Assembly (NCBI GenBank): GCA_019454045.1
Contig: SKCR01023422.1
Location: forward strand, 1-64,000
Reading direction: 5' to 3'
Origin: Zanthoxylum bungeanum
Taxonomy: Eukaryota > Streptophyta > Magnoliopsida > Sapindales > Rutaceae
DNA length: 64,000 bases
Of the stretch, positions 21,992 to 35,035 are shown one piece after another (positions within the stretch are counted from its first letter, which is position 1; the number at the start of each line of letters is the position of its first letter). The position numbers and the translations under genes were made by a program. The notes beneath the pieces were generated by a model, which saw nothing but the letters and a program-made list of their open reading frames with translations, searched no databases and was not told where the DNA came from.

Positions 21992-22985
21992 TGTTGTGAT
22001 ATTTTATATCGTACCGTAAGTGTATGGTGTCAAGTTTTAGTAAAGATAAGTGAAAGAGTTTCGAACCTACAGAGATTTTATTCAACTCACACTAAGTATT
22101 ATAATTAATAAACCTAAATTTATTTAGAAAGCAACTAAATTTAGATTAAAAACTAAATAATTAAGGAGAAAAATGTTTGATAAAGATAGACCAGGATAAG
22201 AGAGATTCTAGAGTCTGATTTCACATAACTATCCCCAATGTATTTGTTATGCCAATCAATTATTAGTTTATAAGACAAAAATCCTAAGTTATTCTAACTC
22301 CCTCTCCCGAGTGCCGAGTGAATATATTATCTATTACAAACTTCGATATCACTATAAAAATCTAGTAATTAACAATTCATTACACTTTGTGATTCTTTGT
22401 TAACGACTTTGAATGGATTATAGATTCTCCCGAACTCTACAAATCTCATAAGTTATATTCTCTATATCCTATTCAAAATCCCCTCTCCTGAGTGATAGTA
22501 ACTAAACATGCATCATCTCAATTTGTGGCCAACAAATAAGAAGCATTAAACGCAAGAGAATATAAGTAAACTGATTGAAAATTTTATAACAATTAAATTG
22601 GTAATCAACATATAGGTTAAGCATTAGCTATATCATCATCTAGAATAATAGAGTTAGTTCATGACTTAAGATTATAGGCTTCTGTCACAGCGTTGGAATT
22701 AGCATTGCGACGCCAAATCCTCGGGAATAATATATTGAGTCTGTCTGGATGTCGGGATGCCAGGCTAAATTTTTAAGATGTGATGTTTCACGTATTCTCC
22801 TTTCCCGCGTGTTTCCAATGCGTCCGTAAGGTCCCAAAATAAGTCCATTTGCCTGAAAATCCATGTTATAATGCTTCATATCAATCAAACAAAAAACAAA
22901 CTATAAAATACATTAAATGTCATGAAACCTAACAAAATAGTAAGCTAAGAATGCCTGAATAAGTGGGTATAAATCACACTTATCA
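21992..22985 (-). mobile_element. Solo LTR D (TGATAAGTG family)
   Basis: The plus strand runs from TGTTGTGATATTTTATATCG to CACACTTATCA with a perfect 5-bp TSD ATATG (21987-21991, 22986-22990). At 994 bp it is shorter than the B and C LTRs. It has the GCGACGCC and related GC words at about 22709 rather than GGCGCC palindromes. Confidence 0.92.
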
Positions 22986-23022
22986 ATATGTAAGAGACAT
23001 TTCATGGTCTGACCGTTAGATG

Positions 23023-25001
23023 TGTTGGGATTTATGTCCTAGAGCTTCATATATTGTAAACATAAATGATTATTGTAATAATAATAAATGCATTATTCAT
23101 TTTATCAAAGTTGTTTGATTTATATCGCATATTGTCCAATTGTCTTGTTTACCTTGATTACTCTTGTACCTTTAGACTTAGTGTATGTTTGATGCACAAG
23201 AGGATTTAAGTCTAAAGTTAGTAATCTAAATAGTCCATAGAGAACAAACAAGGATGGTACTTTGTTTGTGGTTTATCTATAGCTGCGGTCCATTCTATAC
23301 TTGTATGACGATCTTGATTTGGGATCATTCATGTAGTGACATGGGAATGTAGGCACCTTGTATGATAAGATCATATAGGACTGGACTCAGATAAATACGA
23401 ATTTCTTTTAATATCTGTTAACCGAAGAAATTCATTTTATCTTCTAATAGATGGTCATATATGGATTCGATCTTAATCCTGAGTGTACTACGAACTCCTG
23501 CATGACAAGTTATTTCCTTTGATTTATTATGGTGAGGTTGGTGTTGCATTCCCAGCCAATAACTACGTATTTTTGGGATATGATTTGGTATGTAGCTGGG
23601 AACGTTTTACATAGATATGGAATTAACTCATTCTTACGAGAAGCAGATGAATATCTCTTTTAAGAGTCGATTCGGGACTTGAACAATTTGAGCGCTCAAC
23701 TTTTCTATTACGAATAGAAAGTATTTTATATTCATAATTGTTATGAATTAATTATTCATTATAGAATCAATGGTGCTTAAGAGACAAAATATTTAGAGGG
23801 GCTTAACAGACTTATGATCCGGCTCTATTTATGATATATTCGTGAAGGGCTATATCCATATGTAATGACTATATCGATGTACATCGAAAATGTTCGGTTT
23901 ATTTGATCCATCTACGGTAATGGGAGTTCAACTTCGAATTTTTAGTGGAATAACGCGGAGTTAATAATTCGTAATATTTGATTAAAGAGTTTAATTAATA
24001 TTTCAGAATTATTGGAGCTCGAAACCGTAGGTCTATTTGGTCCCCGTGTTAGCTCGATTAACTGAAGCAAACCTAATAAAATTAGATTGTCTAATTATAT
24101 GCTCACTTATGTTTATTTATATATTATTAATGAGATTAATAATATTTATTGTCACAAATGAAAACTATGTTAAATTAGTTTAACTTAATATTTTCTAGAA
24201 TTCTTTGATTATGAGATAATCAAGTCTTGATTATGAGATAATCAAGTTAGTAATAATTATGAGATAATTACTACAACATAATTGAAGGTAAATAAATCAT
24301 TATTAATAAATTGATTTTTATTTACCATTGGAGACAAAGCCATATGCCTTACCATGTCATCCAAGCAATTATGTCTATTAGGTGGCTTGGATACACCTAA
24401 TAGTTTTGTAATTAGCTAATGCATTTTATGCTTTGGTATGGCCTTCATATTTGTGTGTTTGCCATTGAAAGAAAGCATTGAATGCTTAATGACAAAGCCA
24501 TTGTCTTTAGCTTAACATTTCTTATGCTTTGGTATGACATTCACATTTTTGTGTTGGCCATTGCAAGAAAGCATTAGATGTTTAATGACAAGGTTAGTTG
24601 GCTTGTGTAAGAGAATATAATCTCTACCATTTCTCTCACTTCCTAAGGTTAAAACTTTTCATTCATTCACACAATTGTTGTGAGAAAAGATTTGAGAGAA
24701 AATATAGAGAGTTCTAGCATTCACAAGTGTTGTGAAATTCCTAAAGCCAAACACCATTGTGACATCTTAAATCTCTAAATAGTTTAGAGGTTTAATCTTT
24801 GTGAGTGAAGCCCACATTTCGGTTTGTTGGTTTCGAGTCATAGTTCGGAAGATCGAGTGGTTGATCTAAGTGTTGGACACCAATGGATTGATCTTGGCTA
24901 CTACAACAAAGGGAGAAGGAAAAGAAAATCTTGAAGATCCATAACGGACCCGGTGCCACCACAAGCAACTTCCACTGCGCTAAGGAAAGTCGTTTCCTAC
25001 A
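23023..25001 (+). mobile_element. Solo LTR of Copia family K
   Basis: Starts TGTTGGGATTTATGTCCTAG and ends AAGTCGTTTCCTACA, with a perfect 5-bp TSD AGATG (23018-23022, 25002-25006). It is about 1.98 kb and homologous along its length to the LTRs at 25984 and 40595. Three palindromes with GAG centres lie at 24205-24273. Confidence 0.93.
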
Positions 25002-25256
25002 AGATGTTCGTTGAGTGTGGATCGATACACTCGTTAATTATCAATATAAGATATGTCGGGCCATATATGTATCTTAAGGGGTTAAGGTATCCATGTGAGT
25101 GAGTCATGATTCTTAAGACTTTGGTCAAAGCCGATCAGCTAGGGTGGATCATATATATCAGAAAGGGTATTCTGATTAATTGTAAAGAATCATGGACATG
25201 TCGACAATATGAGATGTGCACCTTCGGATAGCCTACGATGGATGGATTGTTAAACA

Positions 25257-25640
25257 TATGTGATGACCTCGATTTGTGATGAAAATTAAAAGTGTACATT
25301 TAATAAAAGAGAAACTAATCATTTTACATTTATAATTTTATTAATCCCCTTAATTTAGCATATTTTTGAAATAATAATTAAATATAAGTTATATATATTT
25401 TTATTGTGATTTTTATTTATTATATAAGTGAAATAATACTTTGGATGCATAACTAGAAAAATGGACGTGACATTTGGATTTTGGAGGCCAAAAACTTAAA
25501 AGGGCGTTCTAGCAATGTACAATTTCAGAAATTATAGCTTGTATTGTTTTCATTTTTTGGACATAACTTTTTATTCTGATATCGAATTGAGGCGATTTCA
25601 GCTCCAGATGGACATAAACTTAAAATATTCTGAAATGAAG
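25257..25640 (+). repeat. LTR fragment related to the element F LTR, opposite orientation
   Basis: From TGATGAAAATTAAAAGTG (25278) the sequence matches the reverse complement of 47030-48379 (once the solo LTR there is removed) for at least ~170 bp, for example around CCCCTTAATTTAGCAT. Similarity fades toward 25640. No gene. Confidence 0.5.
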
Positions 25641-25983
25641 TAGAAAAATAAATCAGAAAATTCATCAAGTGTCTTCGATCAGATCGAGGTGGTGAATTCA
25701 AGATACGATGAATTCAGAAGTAATTTAAAAAAGAATGAGATTCTCGCCCAATATGCTAACTAGGAACCTATCAACACAATGGTATGTATGAGCAGAGAAA
25801 TCGTACTTTATTGGATATGGTACGATCAATGATGAGCTATACAGATCTATCATATTACCTTTGGGAATACGCTTTACTTACTATTGCTATATACTTAACA
25901 GAGTTCCATATTTAAATATTTGGGGTTGTCCTGCATATGTTAGAATTGCGCAGCGGGATAAATTAGAACCCAGAGGGTATAAT
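25641..25983 (+). pseudogene. Old Copia integrase fragment (left piece)
   Basis: Translation in shifting frames shows RSDRGGEF, NRTLLDMVRSMMSY and CPAYVRIAQRDKLEPRG, all hallmarks of Copia integrase and its C-terminal region, with several stops and frameshifts. It is interrupted at 25983 by element K. The reading resumes at 42581 with KYKFIGYAENSWGYQFY, so the two pieces are one gene. Confidence 0.8.
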
Positions 25984-27971
25984 TGTTGGGATTTATGTCC
26001 TAGAGCTTCATGTATTGTAAATGGAATTGATTATTGTAATAATAATAAATGCATTATTCTTTTTATCAAAGTTGTTTGATTTATATCGCATATTGTCCAA
26101 TTGTCTTGTTTACCTTGATTACTATTGTACCTTCAGACTTAGTGTATGTTTGATGCACAATAGGATTTAAGTCTAAAGTTAGTAATCTAAATAGTCCATT
26201 GAGAGCGAACAAGGAGGGTACTTTGTTTGTGGTATATCTATAGCTGCGGTCCGTTCTATACTTGTATGACGACCTTGATCCGGGATCGTTCATGTAGTGA
26301 CATGGGAATAGAGGCACCTTGTATGATAAAATCATATAGGACTAGACTCAGATAAATACGAATTTCTTTTAATATCCGTTAATCGAAGAAATTCATTTTA
26401 TCTAGTAGATGGTCATATATGGATTCGATCTTAATCCTGAGTGTACTACGAACTCCTGCATGACAGGTTATGTCCTTTGATTTACTATGGTGAGGTTGGT
26501 GTTGCATTCCCAGCCAATAACTACGTATTTTGGGGATATGATTTGATATGTAGCTGGGAACGTTTTACATAGATATGGAATTCACTCATTCTTACGAGAA
26601 GCAGATGAATATCTCTTTTAAGAGTTGATTCGGGACTTGAACAATTTGAGCGCTCAACTTTTCTATTACAAATAGAATATATTTTATATTCATAATTGTT
26701 ATGAATTAATTGTTCATTATAGAATTAATTGTGCTTAAGAGAAAAAATATTTAGAGGGGTTTTAACGGACTTATGACCCGGCTCTATTTATGAGATATTC
26801 GTGAAGGGCTAATCCATATGTAATTACTATATCGATGGACACCGAAAATATTCAATTTATTTAATCCATCTACGGTAGCGAGAGTTCAACTTCGAGTTTT
26901 TAGTGGAATAATGCGGAGTTAATAATTCGTAATATTTGATTAAAGAGTTTAATTAATATTTCGGAATTATTGGAGCTCGGAACTGTAGGTCCATTTGGTC
27001 CCCGTGCTAGCTCGATTAACTGTAGCAAACCTAATATAACTAGATTGTCTAGTTATATGCTCACATTATTTTATTTATATATTATTAATAAGATTAATAA
27101 TATTTATTGTCACAAATGAAAACTATGTTAAATTAGTTTAACTTAATGTTTTCTAGAATTCTTTGATTATGAGATAATCAAGTCTTGATTATGAGATAAT
27201 CAAGTTAGTAATAATTATGAGATAATTACTACAATATAATTGAAGGTAAATAAATCATTATTAATATATTGATTTTTATTTACCATTGGAGACAAAGCCA
27301 TATGGCTTACCATGTCATCCAAGCAATTTTGTCTATTAGGTGACTTGGATACACCTAATAGATTTTTCATTAGCTAAAACATTTTTTGCTTTGGTATGGC
27401 CTCCACATTTATGTGTTTGCCATTGAAAGAAAGCATTGAATGCTTAATGACAAAGCCATTGTCTTTAGCTTAACATTTCTTATGCTTTGGTATGGCATTC
27501 ACATTTTTGTGTTGGCCATTGCAAGAAAGCATTAGATGCTTAATGACAAGGTTAGTTGGCTTGTGTAAGAGAATATAATCTCTACCATTTCTCTCACTTC
27601 CTAAGGTTAACACTTTGCATTCATTCACAAAATTGTTGTGAGAAAAATTTGAGAGAAAAGAGAGAAGAACTTCAAATATTCACAAGTGTTGTGAGAGTAT
27701 TTGAAATTCCAAAAGGCCAAACACCATTGTGACATCCTAAATCTCTAAATAGTTTAGAGGTTTAATCTTTGTGAGTGAAGCCCACACTTCGGTTTATTGG
27801 TTTCGAGTCATAGTTCGGAAGATCGAGTGGTTGATCTAAGTGTTGGACACTAAAGGATTGATCTTGGCTAATACAACAAAGGGATAAGGCAAAGAAAATT
27901 TTGAAGATCCATACCGGACCCGGTGCCACCACAAGCAACTTCCGCCGCGCTAAGGAAATGCGTTTCCTACA
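25984..27971 (+). repeat. Element K 5' LTR
   Basis: From TGTTGGGATTTATGTCCTAG to TGCGTTTCCTACA. Homologous to 40595-42580 and to the solo LTRs at 23023 and 50268. Confidence 0.93.
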
Positions 27972-28885
27972 ATTGGCATCGAGTGCTTAAGGTTGAAAAG
28001 TTTAAGATATAAATTATTAATATGCATGTTGTGATGAGTAGGCACAATTAGATTCATGAGATGAATGGTTTTTTAATGTTCATGTGATGAATGTTTACTT
28101 TGATTCATGTGATGAATGTATTGCGTTGATCGTTAATTTTTCTGGGTCTTATTTTTAGTATTGGAAATGTAAGACCATAAGGTCATATTCTTTCAAGTGT
28201 TGTAAGTTCATTTCGTTTGTAATAAGTCCATTTTGGAACTCAATTTGTAACTTGGAGGAGCCGATGCCACAAAGGACTCATTACGAACCTATTCCGTGAA
28301 GAACTCAACAACATACCATGGAGCAAGATTTGAAGACCAAGGGATGCCTTGGATTTATTGTACTAATTATATTAGTATTTTTTTTAAAAAAAAAAATAAG
28401 AGCTCGGTTAACGCAATTTTTGTATGTATGTGAAACTTCATTCCATTACAAGTCCGTAGAAAAAAACGGGGACCAAAACGGACTCCGGTAGCTCCCGAAC
28501 GGAGTAAATGAAGTTTTAGTGTTTTAACACCATACCGATTTCGTTCGAACGCCAGTCAAACGAAACTCAAACGTTTTGCTACTGCCTGGAAAACATTCGA
28601 ACGCCCAGAGAACGCTACGCGAACGTTTTCAGCCCAGACCTGGGCATATATATGTTTTAAATTGTTTATTAACATGCCATATAGCCTATGGTGCCTACTC
28701 TTGCATTTTCACATGCCATAACATGTAGACATGCATGATATTCAAGTTATAAAATATGATTTTATGTAAATTTAAAAGTTAAATTAGAATATAAGATGCA
28801 TGTAAATGAATTAATAAGATTAATTAGTTTAAAGGTTTGAAAATTACGAATTCAAGTTTAAGAACAAATGAACATTATGAGTATA
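27972..28885 (+). other. Element K leader, part 1, with a weak primer-binding site
   Basis: ATTGGCATCGAGTGC directly follows the LTR and resembles the usual initiator-Met PBS (TGGTATCAGAGC) with changes. The leader has no gene. A stretch at 28541-28640 contains TTCGAACGCC and GAACGCTACGCGAACG words resembling the 53-bp repeats at 33091. It is interrupted at 28885 by the CACTA element and resumes at 35625. Confidence 0.7.
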
Positions 28886-29745
28886 CACTACAAGAATAAT
28901 GGCTTTTAGCGTCCAAATATTTAGCGTCGAAACAATTTTCGACGCTAAAATCTAGTTTTCGCGTCGAATATTAGTTTCGACGCTATATGTCATATTTTTA
29001 GCGACGGAATAAAAATTCGACGCAGAATATTAATTTTTTAGCGTCGAAATATAGTTTCGACGCTAAAAACAGAACTTTAGCGTCGAAAAATATTCGACGC
29101 AGAATAATTATATTATTGCAATAATTTTTGGTGCCAAATATTGCACTCTTAGCGTCGAAACACGGAGTCGACGCCAAAACTAACTTTTAGCGTCGAACAT
29201 ATATCGTCGCTAAAGGTGTTTGAAGTTTCCACCGGCAAATCCTTGACTCTTTCGCGTCTAATTTACATTCGACGCTAAAAAGGAAACAATTAGAGTCGAA
29301 TGTGAATAATCGACGCAAAAAATAATACTTTTAGCGTCGAATATTTTTCGACGCTAAAGAGTTATGAACCTTCCACCGACAGTCCTTGATTCTTTCGCGT
29401 CTAAATTTATTTCGACGCTATATGATTGATATTTAGCGTCGACAAAACGGTGTCGACGCTAAAAACGTATATAATTAGCGTCGATTATGAATATTCGACG
29501 CCAAAAATAATACTTTTAGCGTCGAATATTTATTCGACGCTAAAGAGTTATGAAGCTTCCACCGACAGAACTTGAGTCTTTCGCGTCTAAATTTAATCCG
29601 ACGCTAATTTTTTATATATAGCGTCGAAAAAACGTTTTGCGACGCTAAAAATGGAACATTTAGCGTCGAAAAGGTTATTTCGACGCTAAAAACGGAAACA
29701 ATTGGCGTCGAAATACTTAATGCGACGCTAAAGATATATTAAAAA
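28886..29745. repeat. CACTA 5' subterminal repeat array
   Basis: From about 28908 to 29728 the words TAGCGTCGAA and TTCGACGCTA recur in both orientations at intervals of roughly 15-40 bp, often as facing pairs with AT-rich centres. In En/Spm elements such subterminal repeats bind the TNPA-type protein. A longer unit containing CTTCCACCGRCA repeats at about 29225, 29354 and 29555. Confidence 0.92.
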
Positions 29746-30167
29746 ACAGAAGGTCGACACCCCTTCTCCCCCCTCTGTTTTTTCTTCATTCTCTTCGTAA
29801 AAAACCTCTGAAATCTGAGAATTTCTCCTCTACAGCCTCACATCTCTCCTAAAAATTTTCAATAAAATTGTAATCAATTTCCAAAAAGGTAAATCTTCTT
29901 TCATATTTCTTTATTATTTTCAATTTTTATGATTATATATGTTGTTTATATGCTGTTTGTTAGTGATTTATGATTCATATATGTAGAGTAAGTATATTAA
30001 TTAACAAAATAGAATTTTTCTGTAAACTATTTAATTAATTTATCAACCAATATATATATATATATATATATATATGCTTAAATTAAGTATTACTGAATTA
30101 GTAATGTTGATTCCAATGTAAAATGATATCTAATAATTATATTATTATATTTAGGTATTCTGCTGAA
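29746..30167 (+). promoter_or_regulatory. CACTA transposase 5' region
   Basis: A pyrimidine-rich stretch (29760-29850) resembles a 5' UTR. AAAAAGGTAAATC at 29883 could be a splice donor and TATATTTAGGTATTC at 30146 an acceptor for a leader intron. A (TA)n run lies at 30051-30075. Confidence 0.4.
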
Positions 30168-33124
30168 ATGGATAGAAATTGGATGAGCTCTCTGGATAGA
30201 TTGAGTGTTGAATATCGTAATGGAGTGTCTGAGTTTATGGAAGTCGCAAAACAACACATTGATGCAGAAGGTCGTGTTCGTTGTCCATGTGCAAATTGTT
30301 TGAATAGGAAAAGGAAGCGGTTAGATGAAGTTCATAATCATTTATACATGCCAGGAATATCACCCACTTACCGTACGTGGATTTATCACGGTGAGCAGTA
30401 TCATTCTCAGTCACGGTTTTTTGATGTCGGCGAAGGGAGCAGTAGTTACAATCAACCTGCAAACGATGATATCGCCGATATTTTGCATGACTTACAAGGT
30501 CCACAACTTGGTCATAGTGTTAGTGGCGACATGCCAGTGTTAAGTGGAAATGATCAAAATTTATTTAGTGAACTACTTGATGAAGCAAAAAAAATTCCAT
30601 TCGAAGGTGCTGGAATGTCGATCTTGAATTTCGTTGTGAAATTATTACACATTAAAGTGATCAACAGAATGACCAACAAAAGTATCGATATGATGTTAGA
30701 GTTACTGGCCCAAATGTTACCGGTTGGAAGCGAATTGCCTAAGTCGTACTACGAGGCAAAGAAAATGCTGCGTGATCTGGGAATGGGGTATGAATCCATT
30801 CATGCTTGTAAGTTTGATTGTGTATTATTTCGTGCCGAGTATGAATCACTTGAACATTGTCCGATATGTGGTGAAAGTCGGTACAAAGTCCGTGGTATGG
30901 GGAAGAAAGTGCCTCAAAAGATATTGCGATATTTCCCTTTAACGCCCAGGCTGCAGAGATTGTTCATGTCACGACACACAGCGACTGATATGATGTGGCA
31001 TCATGAAAAGAGGATCGGTGCGGAGGGCATACTTAGACATCCTGCGGACGGAACCGAATGGAAGGAATTTGATGACATGTACCCCCGTTTCGCTGAGGAC
31101 CCCCGTAATGTCAGGTTAGGTCTTGCCTCTGATGGTTTTAACCCATTTGGGAATATGTACAACTCTTATAGTATCTGGCCCGTTATTGTCATTCCATATA
31201 ACTTACCTCCATGGAAATGTATGAAGGATCCGTTCATGTTTATGTCATTGCTTATCCCTGGTCCACGTTCACCTGGTAAAGATATAAATATTTACTTGAG
31301 ACCATTGATCGAGGAGTTACAAACATTATGGAATGTGGGTGTGCATACCTATGATGCAGCTTCAGAGCAGTATTTTCAGATGCATGCCGCATTATTATGG
31401 ACCATTAATGATTTTCCAGCCTATGGTTCATTATCTGGATGGAGCACTAAGGGATACATGGCATGTCCAGTTTGTGCGGATCATACACCTTCGCAACGAT
31501 TACGGAATAAAATCGGATACACGGGGCACAGGAGATTTCTTGAGTCGAGTCATCCTTGGCGGAGGAGTAAATTATTTAACGGGCAACATGAACCTCAGAG
31601 TAAGCCCAGTCGATTGTCTGCATTTGACATACTTTGCCAACATCAACAGCTCAAAGACAGCACACCAGGTAAACATCATAATAATAGAGATAAAAATCGA
31701 AAACGGTTACCTGAAGAGTTGAATTGGACAGGAAAAAAGTATTTTCTTTGAGTTAGAATATTGGGGGACTCTGAGTTTGCGACATAATTTGGATGTAATG
31801 CATATAGAGAAAAATATTTGTGAGAGTTTAGTGGGTACACTATTCAATATTCCGGGTAAGACAAAAGACACTGTAAATGCTAGATTGGACCTACAAGATC
31901 TTAGAATTCGCAGTGAATTGCATTTACAAGACTCATCTCGAGGTTTTATTAAGCCTCCTGCTAGTTATGTGCTCAATCAATCGGAGAGAAAATCATTCTG
32001 TGATTGGCTGAAAATGGTTAAATTCCCTGATAATTATGCATCCAATATTGGGCGTTGGGTCAGAGATGATACAATAACGGGATTAAAGAGTCACGATTGT
32101 CATGTGCTGCTCGAGATTCTCCTTCCTGTTGGCATTCGACCTTATCTCCCCCCGAATGTATGCGACGCCGTACTTGATCTATGTGGCTTCTTTAAACAAT
32201 TGTGTCAGAGGACATTAAGCACATCTGTTATTGACGACCTTGAGCGAGGAATCGTGATAATCCTATGCAAGCTGGAGCGAATTTTGCCACCCGCTTTCTT
32301 TGATGTCATGGTACATCTGGCTGTGCATTTACCGGATGAAGCTAGAAAGGGAGGTCCTGTCCATTACAGATGGATGTATCCCATTGAGAGGTACTATATT
32401 TATATATATATATATACAGTTTTATATAAGAAAATTTGTAACCGTTTTTTTTTGCATATAATTTAGTGTTAATGCAAACTTGTTGTCATATCTGCAGAGC
32501 TTTGGGAGATTACAAACAATATGTCAAAAACAAGGCACGACCTGAAGGTTCAATAGCTGAAGCTGTTATAATAAATGAAGCAATAACATTTTGTTCGATG
32601 TACATGCAGAATATTGAAACTCATTTCAATCGTCGGCCACGAAACTATGATGGAGATGCAAGTAATAGCCAAGAGATCACAGTGTTCCGTCAAAATTACA
32701 GACCATTTGGGGCAGTAGGTGTCAAATTACTAACCCGTCAGGAAGTTCAACGTGCGCATTGGTTTATATTGAGTAATTGTGATGAAGTGCAACCGTATTT
32801 AACGTAAGTTCTTCTGGTGCATCATTACTGATTTTTTTCCATACATTAACCGTGATAATTTATTGTAGGCAACATCTAACAATGCTACAAATTGCTGGTG
32901 ACCATAATGTTGATGAAACCCACAAAAAAGAATTTCCTAAATGGTTTGAGACAACTGTAAGTTATAATATTTTATATTTATTTTGATCCTAACATTAGAC
33001 ATTTCAGTTTGTTATATTAACACATATATTTCATTGTCAGATTATTAATCAAGTGGAAAATGGTCAATTGGACTCGCAATCCTCGTTGGTTTCGAACGCG
33101 TTTGAGAACGCCATACGAACGTGA
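30168..33124 (+). CDS. TNP2-like CACTA transposase (one frameshift)
   Basis: Catalyses cut-and-paste of the element in the nucleus. Start chosen at ATG 30168 (MDRNWMS), the usual family start. The N-terminal transposase-associated domain (CPCANCLNRK ... H..LY..GI...Y..W..HGE) is followed by the Transposase_21/TNP2 core: CPICGESRY, KVPQKILRYFPLTPRLQRLF, LGLASDGFNPFG, PGPRSPGKDI, then RHNLDVMHIEKNICESL. Frame changes at an A6 run (31733-31738); on one side the frame stops at 31751 and on the other the protein continues. Predicted exons: 30168-32390, 32498-32803, 32869-32956, 33041-33124, all with GT..AG ends and preserved phase. The stop falls in the first 53-bp repeat. The single lesion could be a mutation or an assembly error in a homopolymer. 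Confidence 0.9.
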
Positions 33125-33243
33125 ACTCACTGGAATTGGTCCGTTCGAACGCGTTTGAGAACGCCATACGAACGTGAGCTCACTGGAATTGGTCCGTTCG
33201 AACGCGTTTGAGAACGCAACACGAACGTGAGCTCACTGGAATA
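33091..33243. repeat. Three tandem 53-bp repeats between the CACTA genes
   Basis: Units beginning TTCGAACGCGTTTGAGAACG start at 33091, 33144 and 33197. The first encodes the transposase C-terminus and stop; the others are non-coding. Confidence 0.92.
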
Positions 33244-33386
33244 TGTGAAATGAATGAATTTGAAAACGAAAGTGAGCATTCGATGTTATAAGCGCTTTTG
33301 TTAAGTTGTATTGACTTGTATGGATATGTATGTATATGTATAAGAATTTTGGAATTTGATGACGCTAATGCGACGGGGTTTTGCAG

Positions 33387-34844
33387 ATGGCACCGGGCAA
33401 TCGCAAACGGGCTACCGCGACTCCATCTACATCAGCAAGGGCAACTGGCCCTGGTGATTTCTCTGCTAGCACAGGTGAGTCCAGTACAGTGAAGGGTCGA
33501 GGACGCACCCGTGGCCTGGGGTTGGCTAAGTACGTTAAGGCTCACGGTCGTATCCGGATAGAGATATCAGATGATGGACACACTCAAGTCGGACAACATA
33601 ATTCAGCGTTTAATACAGCCATAGGAGCTACAGCTCGATATGAAGCTCCCCAAAGCTACGTATCTTGGAGAAAGATACCGTGGGAGACGAAACTGAACCA
33701 GCTATTCCCTTCGCTACTTGTAAGTTTTCGATATTGTTTGTTATTTAACATTTTTATTTTATACTTATTTTTACTCGAATTTTCATGTAGGAATGGTTCG
33801 ACTTCGATCTGACCCAAGTGAATGTCCAACAATATATTGACTACCACATGGGGAAAAGTTATAAAGATTATAGAACAAAAGTCTTGAAACCAATATTCGA
33901 CGAACATGGACCTTCAAATGCTCCACAACACAAACCTGATTTTATAGAGGAACAAGACTGGACATTTTTATGTGAGCTTTGGTCGAGCAAAAAACACGAG
34001 GTAAATTTTGAAATAAACGGAAATTTATAATTGTCTTTGTTTTCGGTACTTACAGTGTTCGTGAATACAGGATAAATGTCACGCAAATGCGGAAAATCGA
34101 AGTCACTTGCGTTTTAACCACCGTGGAGGTTCGAAGCCATTTATCCAACATCGTGCCGAACATTCTGAGGTAAATATATCCTAACGTAAAATTTAACAGT
34201 TAATTGTTTTTACTATCTGGAATAATATTGAATTTATTTTATGTTTATAACAGAGTAGCACATGTGAGGTGCAATCATTTCCAGATTTTTTCCGTGTGAC
34301 GCATTACAATGACAAGAATAAATGGATAAATGAAGAAGCCGAACGCTGCTATGTAAGTTTCAGTTTTTAAAATAAAATAATTAATATTATATATGTTAAA
34401 TTTTTTTCTCAAATTCTAATATTAACTTATTTTTTGAAACAGAACGAAATGATGGAACTCCAACATCAAACTCAGGAGACAGGGACCGACCCCATACCAG
34501 ATGAGCAGCTGTCGCAATTGGTTTTCAAGAATCAGACAGCTTACAACGTTGGTCTTGGCACTCGTAAGAAGCCAACGTCATCTGCACGCAATAGTGGTAA
34601 TTCGGGCAATGTCTCTCTTCGAGACGAGTTAGTCACCACCAAAGACGACCTAGCCAGCACCCGAGACGAGCTGCAACAGACTAAGGAGAAGCTACAACAG
34701 GTCACGGTGGACCACGAGAAGAAGATGGTGGACCACGAGAAGAAGATGGAGCAGTTGGAACAGCAACTGATGGCTTTCCGTCAGATGTTCGAGGCCTCAA
34801 TGAGTCATGGTGCATCGGGCTCGAGCGTCCCCCCATCACAGTAG
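33387..34844 (+). CDS. CACTA second gene, Transposase_24-like (TNPA/TNPD-type) protein, 5 exons
   Basis: Predicted exons 33387-33719, 33791-34000, 34071-34169, 34254-34352 and 34443-34844 all have GT..AG introns and whole-codon lengths, giving 380 residues. The first exon is rich in Ser/Thr/Arg, with RGRGRTRGLGL (residues ~33-43). The middle holds the conserved plant transposase_24 segment (W..FFDF.L-like EWFDFDLTQ, then KPDFIEEQDWTFLCELW, NAENRSHLRFNHRGGSKPF, FPDFFRVTHY...WINEEAERCY). The C-terminal exon is a coiled coil (RDELVTTKDDLASTRDEL...). Role by family: binding subterminal repeats and assisting or regulating transposition. No defects are visible, so it may be functional. Confidence 0.88.
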
Positions 34845-35035
34845 CAATTAATTTTATATTTAGTTTTGTATAAACATTTTGAACAAATATATTTAATATA
34901 ATATTTCTTTTTTCTAAAACAAATTTCAATATAATATTTCGTCATTAATTACATTTTTTTTCAACTAAATTAAATATTTTAGACCAAAAAAAAAGTAAAT
35001 TACTAATTTTTAAGAAAATAAATTATTTACTTTTA

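Larger units (their letters stand above)
21434..25256 (+). mobile_element. LTR-like sequence split by solo LTRs D and K
   Basis: Begins TGTTAGAGTTGGTTCTTGG. Its three pieces (21434-21991, 22991-23022, 25007-about 25256) rejoin cleanly when D and the K solo LTR with their TSDs are removed, giving about 840 bp. It contains CATGTCGTATATTGG and flanking words like those in other Copia LTRs here. The 3' edge and TSD were not found. A (TA)n run lies at 21572-21584. Confidence 0.5.

Noticed and set aside
28908..29728. CRISPR-like array of short repeats
   Set aside because: Repeats are in both orientations with irregular spacing, bounded by CACTA terminal repeats in a plant genome; it is a transposon subterminal array.
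30235..30942. Extra frames on both strands inside the CACTA transposase
   Set aside because: They are shadows of the transposase reading frame.
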